A DNA stretch of 64,000 nucleotides from an uncultured Clostridia bacterium. GTDB lineage: Bacteria > Bacillota > Clostridia > Oscillospirales > Ruminococcaceae. Made by a program: the position numbers and the translations under genes. The stretch spans positions 1 through 64,000 of the forward strand of contig CANRAS010000004.1 in assembly GCA_947628655.1 (NCBI GenBank), given 5' to 3'. Within the stretch, counting starts at the first letter, position 1; every line of letters begins with the position of its first letter. Below are positions 17,839 to 25,409 of this stretch, piece after piece. The notes beneath the pieces are model-generated. The model had not been told where the DNA came from and searched no databases. It worked only from the letters and a program-made list of their open reading frames with translations.

Positions 17839-18522
17839 ATGGGATTTTTAGACCAGCTGTTCGGTAACAGTAAGTATCTTAATGAAAAACATTCCGAAGT
17901 TTCGGGGAAAGCGGAGAAAAAGCCGGAGCCTGTCCTGACCCCTGAAACAGGGAAAGACCCCGATTTCCCCGTGCCGTTCGGATATAAGTCCAATTGGCTT
18001 TGTGTGAAATCGGATAATCCGCTTGAAGTCATTGAAAAGTTAGGTCTGCAGAACGCGGAGCCGTCCAATTGGGACAAGGGCATTGAAATGGCGTATAACG
18101 GCTATCGTTTCGTATCGCCCGTGCTTGACGGATATGTTCTTGTCGTAAATTTCGGAATGGATACACTGACACTCGCGCCCGAACTCCTTGACGATAAGGC
18201 AAAGGAGTTTTCCGAACTTCAGTTTTTTGTAACACAGCGCGTTTCGGATTATCACGCGTGGGTAAAATATGTAAACGGAGAAATGCTCCGCGGCTACGGT
18301 TGGTGCGGGTGCGACGGCACGGTGTTCTTAAACAGGGGAGAACCTACCCCCGAAGAAGTCGAACTCGGCTTTACAAATCTTTTGCCCGACGACAACGCGG
18401 ATTGGTCGAATTACGTTACCCCCGATGAAGAGTACGTTTTGGGAATATCGTCCGCATGGGGAATTGACCCCAGCTTTTCCGCAAAGGATTATCCCAAGGG
18501 AATAGGTTATATTTGCAGGTAA
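17839..18522 (+). CDS. Unrecognised 227-residue soluble protein
   Basis: I do not recognise this family. The first 35 residues are a charged linker after an amphipathic start (MGFLDQLFGN), and the rest looks like one globular domain rich in Trp, Tyr and acidic residues (GYGWCGCDG, GISSAWGIDPSF). There is no signal peptide or membrane span. The start is ATG 17839, set by AAAGGAG at 17824-17830; an earlier in-frame ATG (17818) lies upstream of that site. A TATAAT at 17814-17819 may be its -10 box. It sits alone between a phosphatase and transketolase. The domain style recalls small immunity or SMI1-like proteins, but this is only an impression. Confidence 0.7.
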   Translation: MGFLDQLFGNSKYLNEKHSEVSGKAEKKPEPVLTPETGKDPDFPVPFGYKSNWLCVKSDNPLEVIEKLGLQNAEPSNWDKGIEMAYNGYRFVSPVLDGYVLVVNFGMDTLTLAPELLDDKAKEFSELQFFVTQRVSDYHAWVKYVNGEMLRGYGWCGCDGTVFLNRGEPTPEEVELGFTNLLPDDNADWSNYVTPDEEYVLGISSAWGIDPSFSAKDYPKGIGYICR

Positions 18523-18555
18523 ATAAAAAAGAACAAAAGAAAACAGGAGGAAGTT

Positions 18556-19395
18556 ATGGACAAACAGCTTGTAAGGCAGCTTGAAACAGACGCCGCCAAA
18601 GTCAGAATAGGAATAGTAGAGGGAATTTACTCCGCCAAAGCGGGACACCCCGGCGGTTCGCTTTCGTGCGCGGATTTGCTGACGTATCTGTATACGCACC
18701 GTTTGAACGTAGACCCTAAAAACCCCGATGACCCTAAGCGGGATCGTTTGGTGCTTTCTAAGGGACACGCCGCTCCCGCGCTTTACGCCGCTCTGGCGCT
18801 CCGTGGATTTTTCCCTATGGAGCAGATGAAAACCCTGCGCAAGATTGGTTCAAAACTGCAAGGTCATCCCGATATTAAAACGCCGGGCGTTGATATGAGT
18901 ACGGGGTCTTTGGGGCAAGGAATTTCTGCGGCGTGCGGAATGGCGCTTTCCGCAAAAATATCCTGCGACCACTACAAGGTTTACGCTCTGTTAGGCGACG
19001 GAGAGATACAAGAGGGCGAAGTATGGGAGGCGGCGATGTTCGCGGCGCATTATCAGCTTGATAATCTCGTGGCGATAGTCGATAACAACGGACTGCAGAT
19101 AGACGGCAAGGTGTCGGAAGTTATGTCGCCGTATCCGATTGACGAAAAGTTCAGCGCGTTCGGCTGGCACGTTATCAATATAAACGGTCACGATTTCAAT
19201 GAAATGGAAAAGGCGTTCAACGAGGCTGAAACAGTTATGCAAAAGCCCACTTTGATTGTTATGCGCACCACCAAGGGCAAGGGCGTATCCTATATGGAAA
19301 ACGGCGTTGATTGGCACGGAAAAGCCCCCAACGACGACGAGTACGCCGCGGCGATAAGCGAACTTAAAGCTAACCTTGCCGAACTTGAGAAGTGA
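18556..19395 (+). CDS. Transketolase, N-terminal (ThDP pyrophosphate-binding) subunit
   Basis: In many Firmicutes and archaea transketolase is split into two genes. This 279-residue part has KAGHPGGSLS, the SKGHAAPALYA segment and the ThDP pyrophosphate/Mg motif GDGEIQEGEVWEA, ending in NN. It catalyses two-carbon transfers of the non-oxidative pentose phosphate path together with the next gene product. The ribosome site is AGGAGG. The partner starts 19 bases after its stop. Confidence 0.95.
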   Translation: MDKQLVRQLETDAAKVRIGIVEGIYSAKAGHPGGSLSCADLLTYLYTHRLNVDPKNPDDPKRDRLVLSKGHAAPALYAALALRGFFPMEQMKTLRKIGSKLQGHPDIKTPGVDMSTGSLGQGISAACGMALSAKISCDHYKVYALLGDGEIQEGEVWEAAMFAAHYQLDNLVAIVDNNGLQIDGKVSEVMSPYPIDEKFSAFGWHVININGHDFNEMEKAFNEAETVMQKPTLIVMRTTKGKGVSYMENGVDWHGKAPNDDEYAAAISELKANLAELEK

Positions 19396-19414
19396 GAGGA
19401 GTGAATATTACAGT

Positions 19415-20347
19415 ATGGAAAAGAGAGCAACTCGTGAGGGCTACGGCGAGGGCTTGTGCGCACTTGCCGAAGTAAGACCCGACCTTTTGGTTCTTGACGC
19501 CGACCTTGCGGCGGCGACTAAGACGAATATATTTAAGAAAAAATACCCCGAAAAGCATTATGACTGCGGTATTGCCGAAGCGAATATGATGGGCGTTGCG
19601 GCGGGTATCGCGTCAACGGGAAAGTTAGTGTTCGCAAGCAGTTTTGCGATGTTCGCGGCGGGGAGAGCGTTTGAAATCATCAGAAACTCTATTTGCTACC
19701 CCAATCTTAACGTAAAAATCGGCGCTACTCACGCGGGAATATCCGTAGGCGAGGACGGCGCGACGCATCAGTGCAACGAAGATATTGCGCTTATGCGGGC
19801 TATCCCGAATATGACGGTCATCAATCCCGCAGACTTTGTTGAGGCAAAAGCCGCCGTGCTTGCAATGGCGGATTTCGTCGGACCGACATATATGCGTTTC
19901 GGTCGTCTTGCCGTGCCGATTTACAACGACGAGGCGACATATAAGTTTGAGGTAGGCAAGGGAATTACGCTCAAAGACGGCAAAGACGTAACGATTATCG
20001 CCACGGGTCTTATGGTTGCCGAGGCTGTCGAGGCGGCGAATGCTCTTCACGAGCAGGGAATAGACGCCCGTGTAATCAATATTCACACGATAAAGCCTAT
20101 CGACCGCGATATAATAATAAAATCGGCAAAGGAAACGGGCAAGATAGTTACCGTAGAGGAACACAGCATTATAGGCGGTTTGGGTTCTGCGGTCGGCGAT
20201 GTTGTGCTGGAGGAATGTCCCGTGCCTGTTGTTAAAATAGGCGTTAAGGACACGTTCGGTCACAGCGGTCCCGCAAAGGATTTGCTGAAGGAATACGGAC
20301 TTTGCGCTGAAAATATCGTGAACGTAGTAAAGAGCGTTGTAAAATAA
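19415..20347 (+). CDS. Transketolase, C-terminal (pyrimidine-binding) subunit
   Basis: This 310-residue partner has the transketolase pyrimidine-binding domain (catalytic Glu in CGIAEANMMGVAAG; EDGATHQ nearby) and the C-terminal domain (VEEHSIIGGLGS; FGHSGPAKDLL). ATG 19415 is chosen; GAGAGGAG lies about 13 bases upstream, and an earlier TTG at 19376 would overlap the first subunit. The pair is closed by a strong terminator at 20361-20402. The same fold occurs in DXS, but the split arrangement and motifs favour transketolase. Confidence 0.94.
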   Translation: MEKRATREGYGEGLCALAEVRPDLLVLDADLAAATKTNIFKKKYPEKHYDCGIAEANMMGVAAGIASTGKLVFASSFAMFAAGRAFEIIRNSICYPNLNVKIGATHAGISVGEDGATHQCNEDIALMRAIPNMTVINPADFVEAKAAVLAMADFVGPTYMRFGRLAVPIYNDEATYKFEVGKGITLKDGKDVTIIATGLMVAEAVEAANALHEQGIDARVINIHTIKPIDRDIIIKSAKETGKIVTVEEHSIIGGLGSAVGDVVLEECPVPVVKIGVKDTFGHSGPAKDLLKEYGLCAENIVNVVKSVVK

Positions 20348-20360
20348 GCGAAACGAAAAA

Positions 20361-20402
20361 TACCCCCGCACGGATTGATTTCCGCGCGGGGGATAATTTT
20401 TA
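20361..20402. terminator. Bidirectional terminator between transketolase and the galE pair
   Basis: CCCCCGC-A-CGGA pairs with TCCG-C-GCGGGGG (20362-20391). A T-run follows on the plus strand (20396-20400) and an A-run precedes it (20355-20359), so it can stop transcripts from both directions. Confidence 0.85.
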
Positions 20403-20729
20403 ATAATCGCCGTTTTTATATTTTTGCCGATCGTCGTCAGACCAGTCGAAATTGCTCGTTGTAAATATCAGCCCTCCATGCTCGTGAATGTGTTCCATAG
20501 CCTCGCGGGTGAAGTTATACGAGAAAAACAGAGTTTTCAGGTCGTTGTCGATTTTTTCTATGGCTTTTGAGGCTTGCCGCCCGAAAATCACCTTTGCGCT
20601 CAACGGGAACACCGCAATATTTATAGGGTCGTCACAAGGAGCATTTTTCGGAAGAAGTTCCCTGTAATATGCGGGAAGAAACTTCTGTATTTCAGAAAAA
20701 CTTATTTTCTGCTTTATGATTATTTTCAT
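20400..20729 (-). CDS. Unrecognised 109-residue protein coupled to galE
   Basis: I do not recognise this family. The protein is small, without signal or membrane segments; it starts with a beta-like stretch (MKIIIKQKISF), has a helical middle and ends with a charged tail (DDDRQKYKNGDY). Its ATG overlaps the galE stop (ATGA), which strongly suggests a real, co-translated gene. It lies between galE and the two-way terminator, so the transcript is galE plus this gene only. A link to galactose or surface sugar metabolism is possible from position alone. Confidence 0.7.
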   Translation of the reverse strand: MKIIIKQKISFSEIQKFLPAYYRELLPKNAPCDDPINIAVFPLSAKVIFGRQASKAIEKIDNDLKTLFFSYNFTREAMEHIHEHGGLIFTTSNFDWSDDDRQKYKNGDY

Positions 20730-21730
20730 ATTAATTTATTCCTGCGGAAATTCCACGCGTCGCGGCACATATCCTCTATGCCGAGTTCGGCTTTCCACCC
20801 AAGTTCCTTTTCGGCAAGCGAGGGGTCGGAATAGCACTCCGCCGCGTCGCCTTCGCGGCGCGGACCTATCGTGTATCCAAGGTCTATGTTGTTCACGCGC
20901 TGGAATGTATCGAGTATTTCTTTGACGGAATATCCGCGTCCCGTGCCGAGATTATACGCCTTACAGCCGTTTTCAAGTTCCCTTGCCTTTTTAACAGCCG
21001 AAACATGACCCTTTGCGAGGTCAACAACGTGAATGTAATCGCGTATGCAAGTGCCGTCGCGCGTCGGGTAATCGTCGCCCGTTATCTGCAAAACATCGCG
21101 CTTTCCCGTCGCTTTGTCAAGCACCAGCGGCATAAGATTATTCGGCTGATTGCCGGGGTCCTCTCCGATAAGCCCGCTTTTATGCGCGCCCACGGGGTTG
21201 AAGTACCGCAGTAAAATAAACGTCCACGCGTTGTTCGCCGTGTACATTTCGCGGCAAAGGTTCTCTATAATCAGCTTTGTAGAGCCGTAAGGATTAATAG
21301 CGGACAGCGGGAAATCCTCCTTTACGGGTACTGTTTCGGGAATACCGTAAACGGTCGCCGAAGAACTGAAAATGAATTTCGTACAGCCGTACTTCTTCAT
21401 TGTTTCCAGAATATTGAACGTTCCGCGCAGATTGTTGGAATAGTATTTCAGCGGGTGCTTTACGCTTTCGGGAACGGATTTGTACCCCGCAAAGTGTATC
21501 ACCTGTTCAATGTCGTTCTCGTCAAAAATATCGTCAATGCTTGACATTTCAAGCATATCCGCCTCATAGAACTTGAAATCCCTGCCTGTTATCTTACGGA
21601 TACCGTCCAACACCTGCGGATTTGAGTTGTAGAAATTATCAAATACGACAATATCCTCGCCTGCGTTAAGAAGTTCAACGCAGGTGTGCGAACCGATAAA
21701 ACCTGCTCCGCCGTTTACCAAAACAGCCAT
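20726..21730 (-). CDS. galE: GalE, UDP-glucose 4-epimerase
   Basis: This extended SDR enzyme interconverts UDP-glucose and UDP-galactose. The NAD-binding motif GGAGFIGSH is at the N-terminus, and the catalytic pair lies in NPYGSTK, with SSSATVYG upstream of it. Length is 334 residues from ATG 21730. GGAGGTG lies 6 bases before this ATG; a GTG nine bases earlier overlaps that ribosome site and is unlikely. A near-consensus promoter is at 21813-21841. UDP-galactose would feed surface glycans. Confidence 0.96.
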   Translation of the reverse strand: MAVLVNGGAGFIGSHTCVELLNAGEDIVVFDNFYNSNPQVLDGIRKITGRDFKFYEADMLEMSSIDDIFDENDIEQVIHFAGYKSVPESVKHPLKYYSNNLRGTFNILETMKKYGCTKFIFSSSATVYGIPETVPVKEDFPLSAINPYGSTKLIIENLCREMYTANNAWTFILLRYFNPVGAHKSGLIGEDPGNQPNNLMPLVLDKATGKRDVLQITGDDYPTRDGTCIRDYIHVVDLAKGHVSAVKKARELENGCKAYNLGTGRGYSVKEILDTFQRVNNIDLGYTIGPRREGDAAECYSDPSLAEKELGWKAELGIEDMCRDAWNFRRNKLI

Positions 21731-21812
21731 AGTGTTCACCTCCGATAAGAATTTGAGTTAAATTATATTAACCGATTTGCAAAAAATGCTCTAAAAAAGT
21801 GAATATACAATT

Positions 21813-21841
21813 ATTTTACCACAAAAAACGCCGTTTGTCAA
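21813..21841 (-). promoter_or_regulatory. galE promoter
   Basis: Reading leftward, TTGACA (21841-21836), a 17-base spacer ending in TGG (extended -10) and TAAAAT (21818-21813) form a strong sigma-A promoter about 83 bases before the galE ATG. Confidence 0.85.
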
Positions 21842-21924
21842 TTGCTTTTTCCGCAAATTTTGATAAAATATTGCGTTTATCGCCGCCCGCGGAAAATTTT
21901 GCCGTTTATATAGCAAAATACCCC

Positions 21925-21953
21925 TTGAAATCAGAGCCGTATTGTGGTATAAT
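21925..21953 (+). promoter_or_regulatory. ddl promoter
   Basis: TTGAAA (21925-21930), a 17-base spacer and TATAAT (21948-21953) with TG at the extended -10 position. The leader to the ddl start is about 120 bases; I see no known riboswitch in it. It is divergent from the galE promoter in the 352-base gap. Confidence 0.85.
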
Positions 21954-22082
21954 TGTAATAGTTGTGTATAAGAGAAATAGTACCCCAAAACGGGCATTTA
22001 GTGATTTTGCTTTGCAAACGCACATAGAATACGATAAATTCAAAAGGTAAAGAAAGGACGCTTTTGGCGAGAGGTGCAGAAT

Positions 22083-23156
22083 ATGGCTAAACTTAAAGTT
22101 GCCGTTATTTTTGGCGGCGTATCCAGCGAGCATGAAATTTCACTTGTTTCGGCTTATTCGGTATTAACGAATATACCTAAGGATTTATACGACGTTGTGT
22201 GTATCGGCATAACCAAAAAAGGGCATTGGATGTACTATCCGGGCGAGTACGAAAACATCAAGGACGGAACGTGGGAAAACGACCCCGACTGTTCCACCGC
22301 CGTGATAAGCCCCGACAGAGTTCACAAGGGAATTATGGTGATAGGCGAGGACGAAGTTTATTTGAGGAAGATAGACGTAGTTTTCCCCGTACTCCACGGC
22401 GCTAACGGCGAGGACGGTTCTGTGCAGGGGCTGTGTCAGCTTGCGGGACTTCCGTGCGTCGGCTGTGATATGACTTCTTCGGCGGTATGTATGGACAAAT
22501 CCCTGACGCATACTGTTCTGGACGCGGCGGGCATAAAAACGGCAAAATACTTGACGATTATGCGCCATTCGCTCGGAGATTTTGACGAGATATGCGAAAA
22601 TATCGAAACCGCGCTTTCATATCCCGTTTATGTAAAGCCGTCAAGCGCGGGCTCGTCGGTCGGAGTTTCGAGAGCCGCGAACCGCGCGGAACTGAAAGAC
22701 GGCTTGAAAAAGGCGTTTGCGCACGGCGATAAGGTTGTAGCTGAGCAGGAAATAATCGGCAAAGAAGTCGAGTGCGCCGTTTTGGGCAACGGCAAGGATA
22801 TAATAGCAAGCGTACCGGGGCAGATAACCACGGAGGAGGGATTTTACGATTACGACGCGAAGTATAAAAAGAACACGTCCGTGCTTGATATTCCCGCAAA
22901 GATAAGCGATGATGAAATGCGCGTCCTGCGCGAAACTGCGGGAAAGGCGTATAAGGCGTGCGGGTGCGGAGGAATGGCGAGAGTGGACTTCTTTGTGACG
23001 GAAAACGGCATTGTCCTGAATGAAATCAACACGATACCGGGCTTTACTCCGATAAGTATGTATCCTAAACTTATGGAGAATATGGGCATTACATATCCCG
23101 CTTTGCTAGACAGGCTTATACAGCTTGCGATTGAACGGCTGGACGCTGATAAATAA
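22083..23156 (+). CDS. ddl: Ddl, D-alanine--D-alanine ligase
   Basis: This ATP-grasp enzyme makes the D-Ala-D-Ala end of the peptidoglycan stem. It has GGVSSEHEISL at the N-terminus, the ATP loop KPSSAGSSVGVS and the metal-binding end GGMARVDFFV ... LNEINTIPGFT. The omega-loop YDYDAKY is that of D-Ala ligases and not of D-Ala-D-lactate (VanA-type) ligases, so vancomycin resistance is not suggested. ATG 22083 is set by GAGGTG; 357 residues. Two genes follow in the same direction. Confidence 0.96.
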   Translation: MAKLKVAVIFGGVSSEHEISLVSAYSVLTNIPKDLYDVVCIGITKKGHWMYYPGEYENIKDGTWENDPDCSTAVISPDRVHKGIMVIGEDEVYLRKIDVVFPVLHGANGEDGSVQGLCQLAGLPCVGCDMTSSAVCMDKSLTHTVLDAAGIKTAKYLTIMRHSLGDFDEICENIETALSYPVYVKPSSAGSSVGVSRAANRAELKDGLKKAFAHGDKVVAEQEIIGKEVECAVLGNGKDIIASVPGQITTEEGFYDYDAKYKKNTSVLDIPAKISDDEMRVLRETAGKAYKACGCGGMARVDFFVTENGIVLNEINTIPGFTPISMYPKLMENMGITYPALLDRLIQLAIERLDADK

Positions 23157-23166
23157 AGGAGATAAT

Positions 23167-23580
23167 ATGGAAAATTGTGCGATAGTACTGAATATAAAGC
23201 AAACCGCGGACGGAATAACGGACGAATCCGAACTCTATACGCGCGGGGAATTTCGCCTGCATAAAGGGCAATATTTCATTGATTATGATGAAAGCGAGGC
23301 TACGGGATTTGAGGGCAGTCACGCACAGCTTTGTATAGACCACGGCAAAATGACAATGACGCGCACAGGAACTACGTTTTCAAATCTCGTGTTTGAGGAC
23401 GGAACACGGCATTATTGCCATTACGGCACGGAATACGGCGACTGTATGGTCGGCATAACGACGCAGGAACTTCGCCATTCGCTCGGAGAAACGGGCGGGA
23501 CTATTCACTTGAAATATACCGTAGACGTTAATTCGGGTCTGATGACCGAAAATGATATAACAATCAGAGTAAAAATGTGA
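23167..23580 (+). CDS. DUF1934 (YwiB-like) beta-barrel protein
   Basis: The 137-residue protein is nearly all beta strand, as in the calycin-like DUF1934/YwiB family, with GEF, FIDYDES and a GTHY-like TRHY region. It has no signal peptide and its function is unknown. The neighbouring argS is the usual partner: ywiB sits next to argS in Bacillus. The ribosome site is AAAGGAG. It starts 11 bases after ddl and ends 11 bases before argS. Confidence 0.85.
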   Translation: MENCAIVLNIKQTADGITDESELYTRGEFRLHKGQYFIDYDESEATGFEGSHAQLCIDHGKMTMTRTGTTFSNLVFEDGTRHYCHYGTEYGDCMVGITTQELRHSLGETGGTIHLKYTVDVNSGLMTENDITIRVKM

Positions 23581-23590
23581 GGGACAGAAT

Positions 23591-25354
23591 ATGGGCTTTA
23601 ATGCGGTGAACGAGGCAAAATCGGAAATAAAAGAGATAATTATGAACGCTATGGGCGTATTGGTGAGCAAGGGGGCATTGCCCGCAGAGCCGCTCCCCGC
23701 GTTTCAAGTAACGATACCGAACGACAGCGCCCACGGCGATTTTTCGGCGAATGCCGCGCTCGTGTGCGCAAAGTCGCTTAAAACTAACCCGCGCGCGCTG
23801 GCTCAGCAGATAGTGGACGAGGCTGTTTTGGACGGGACAAGTTTTGATAAACTTGAACTTGCGGGTCCGGGATTTTTGAATTTTTATCTCGGACGCAACT
23901 GGTTTTCGGGCATAGTTCGGAAAATACTCGCTTTAGGCGCGGAATACGGAAAAACAGATTTGGGCAAGGGAAAACGCGTACTCGTTGAGTTTGTATCTGC
24001 AAACCCCACGGGACCTATGCATATAGGCAATGCCAGGGGCGGCGCGATAGGCGACTGCCTCGCCTCTCTGCTCCAAACGGCGGGCTATCAGGCGGACCGC
24101 GAGTTCTATATCAACGACGCGGGAAATCAAGTAGCGAAGTTCGGGAAATCGCTGTCGCTCCGTTATATGCAGATATGCAGTAAGGCGGGGCAGGAACTTA
24201 TAGAAAAATACGGTTCTGACAACGAAAAAATAACGTCCGAAATATACAGCAATACTCAAAACGACGATAATTTCGCTATGCCCGATGATGTGTATCTGGG
24301 ACAGGATATTATAGAACACGCGAAGAATTATTATGATATAAACGGCGCTTGTTTAGCGGACAAGCCCGAAGAGGAACGCGCAAAGGCTCTGTCCGACTAC
24401 GCTCTTCCGCTGAACGAACAAACCCTTGAAACGGACTTGCTGAAATATCGCATAAAGTATGACAATTGGTTCAAGGAAAGCACACTTCATAAAAGCGGCG
24501 CGGTGAACGAAGTGATAGAGCATTTGAAAGCGGGCGGTCACACTTACGAACAGGACGGCGCTTTATGGCTGAAAGCTGCCGACTTAGGGGGAGAGCAGGA
24601 TTTTGTTCTCGTGCGCTCCAACGGCTTTCCTACATACATAGTGCCCGATATTGCCTATCATTATAATAAATTAGTCACAAGGGGCTATGATAAAGCGATA
24701 GACGTCTTAGGCGCGGATCACCACGGTTATGTAAAGCGTATGCGCGTTTGCCTGAAAGCAATGGGAATAGACGAAAAACGCCTTGACGTGGTTATGTGCC
24801 AGATGGTAAACCTCGTGCGCGACGGAGAAGTCGTAAAGCTGTCAAAGCGTTCGGGAAAGGCGATAACGCTGTCAACCTTGCTAGATGAAGTGCCGATAGA
24901 CGAGGCGAGGTTCTTCTTTAATCTGCGCAGTGCGGATACTCACCTTGATTTTGACTTGGACCTTGCCGTTGAGGAAAGTTCCAAAAACCCCGTGTTTTAT
25001 GTTCAGTACGCCCACGCAAGAATATGCCGTCTGCTTGAAAAAATGGCGGAAAACGGCGTTAAATACGACGGCGGTGAAATGGAGTTTTCCGAGGAACAGG
25101 AGATTGCCCTGATACGCAAACTTGCCGAACTTCCCGAACTCGTGAACGAGGCGGCAAGCGAATACAGTCCGTTTAAAATGACAAAATATGTATACGAGTT
25201 GGCGCAGGTGTTCCATAAGTTCTACGACAGCTGTTCGATAAAGGACGCGGAAGAACTTGTAAGAACCTCAAGGCTCGGTCTTTGCGCGGCGGTAAAGACG
25301 GTTATTGCAAACGTACTCGCAATGTTAAAAATAGATGCTCCCGAAAAAATGTGA
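23591..25354 (+). CDS. argS: Arginyl-tRNA synthetase
   Basis: This class I synthetase charges tRNA-Arg. The N-terminal Arg-tRNA-binding (Add-1) domain spans about 1-115. The HIGH-type motif lies in PMHIGNARGG, and the KMSKS-type loop reads SKRSGKAITL. The DALR anticodon domain ends in the expected Met. Length is 587 residues. There is no T-box before it. Confidence 0.97.
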   Translation: MGFNAVNEAKSEIKEIIMNAMGVLVSKGALPAEPLPAFQVTIPNDSAHGDFSANAALVCAKSLKTNPRALAQQIVDEAVLDGTSFDKLELAGPGFLNFYLGRNWFSGIVRKILALGAEYGKTDLGKGKRVLVEFVSANPTGPMHIGNARGGAIGDCLASLLQTAGYQADREFYINDAGNQVAKFGKSLSLRYMQICSKAGQELIEKYGSDNEKITSEIYSNTQNDDNFAMPDDVYLGQDIIEHAKNYYDINGACLADKPEEERAKALSDYALPLNEQTLETDLLKYRIKYDNWFKESTLHKSGAVNEVIEHLKAGGHTYEQDGALWLKAADLGGEQDFVLVRSNGFPTYIVPDIAYHYNKLVTRGYDKAIDVLGADHHGYVKRMRVCLKAMGIDEKRLDVVMCQMVNLVRDGEVVKLSKRSGKAITLSTLLDEVPIDEARFFFNLRSADTHLDFDLDLAVEESSKNPVFYVQYAHARICRLLEKMAENGVKYDGGEMEFSEEQEIALIRKLAELPELVNEAASEYSPFKMTKYVYELAQVFHKFYDSCSIKDAEELVRTSRLGLCAAVKTVIANVLAMLKIDAPEKM

Positions 25355-25409
25355 GCATAGATTTATAGATAAACTTTCATTTCAGACCGAATTTCGGAGG
25401 ACGAATTCA

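Noticed and set aside
20574-20925. Small plus-strand frames across the galE end
   Set aside because: They run antisense to galE and its coupled partner and lack ribosome sites.
22083-23156. VanA-type D-Ala-D-lactate ligase
   Set aside because: The omega-loop YDYDAKY is that of D-Ala-D-Ala ligases.
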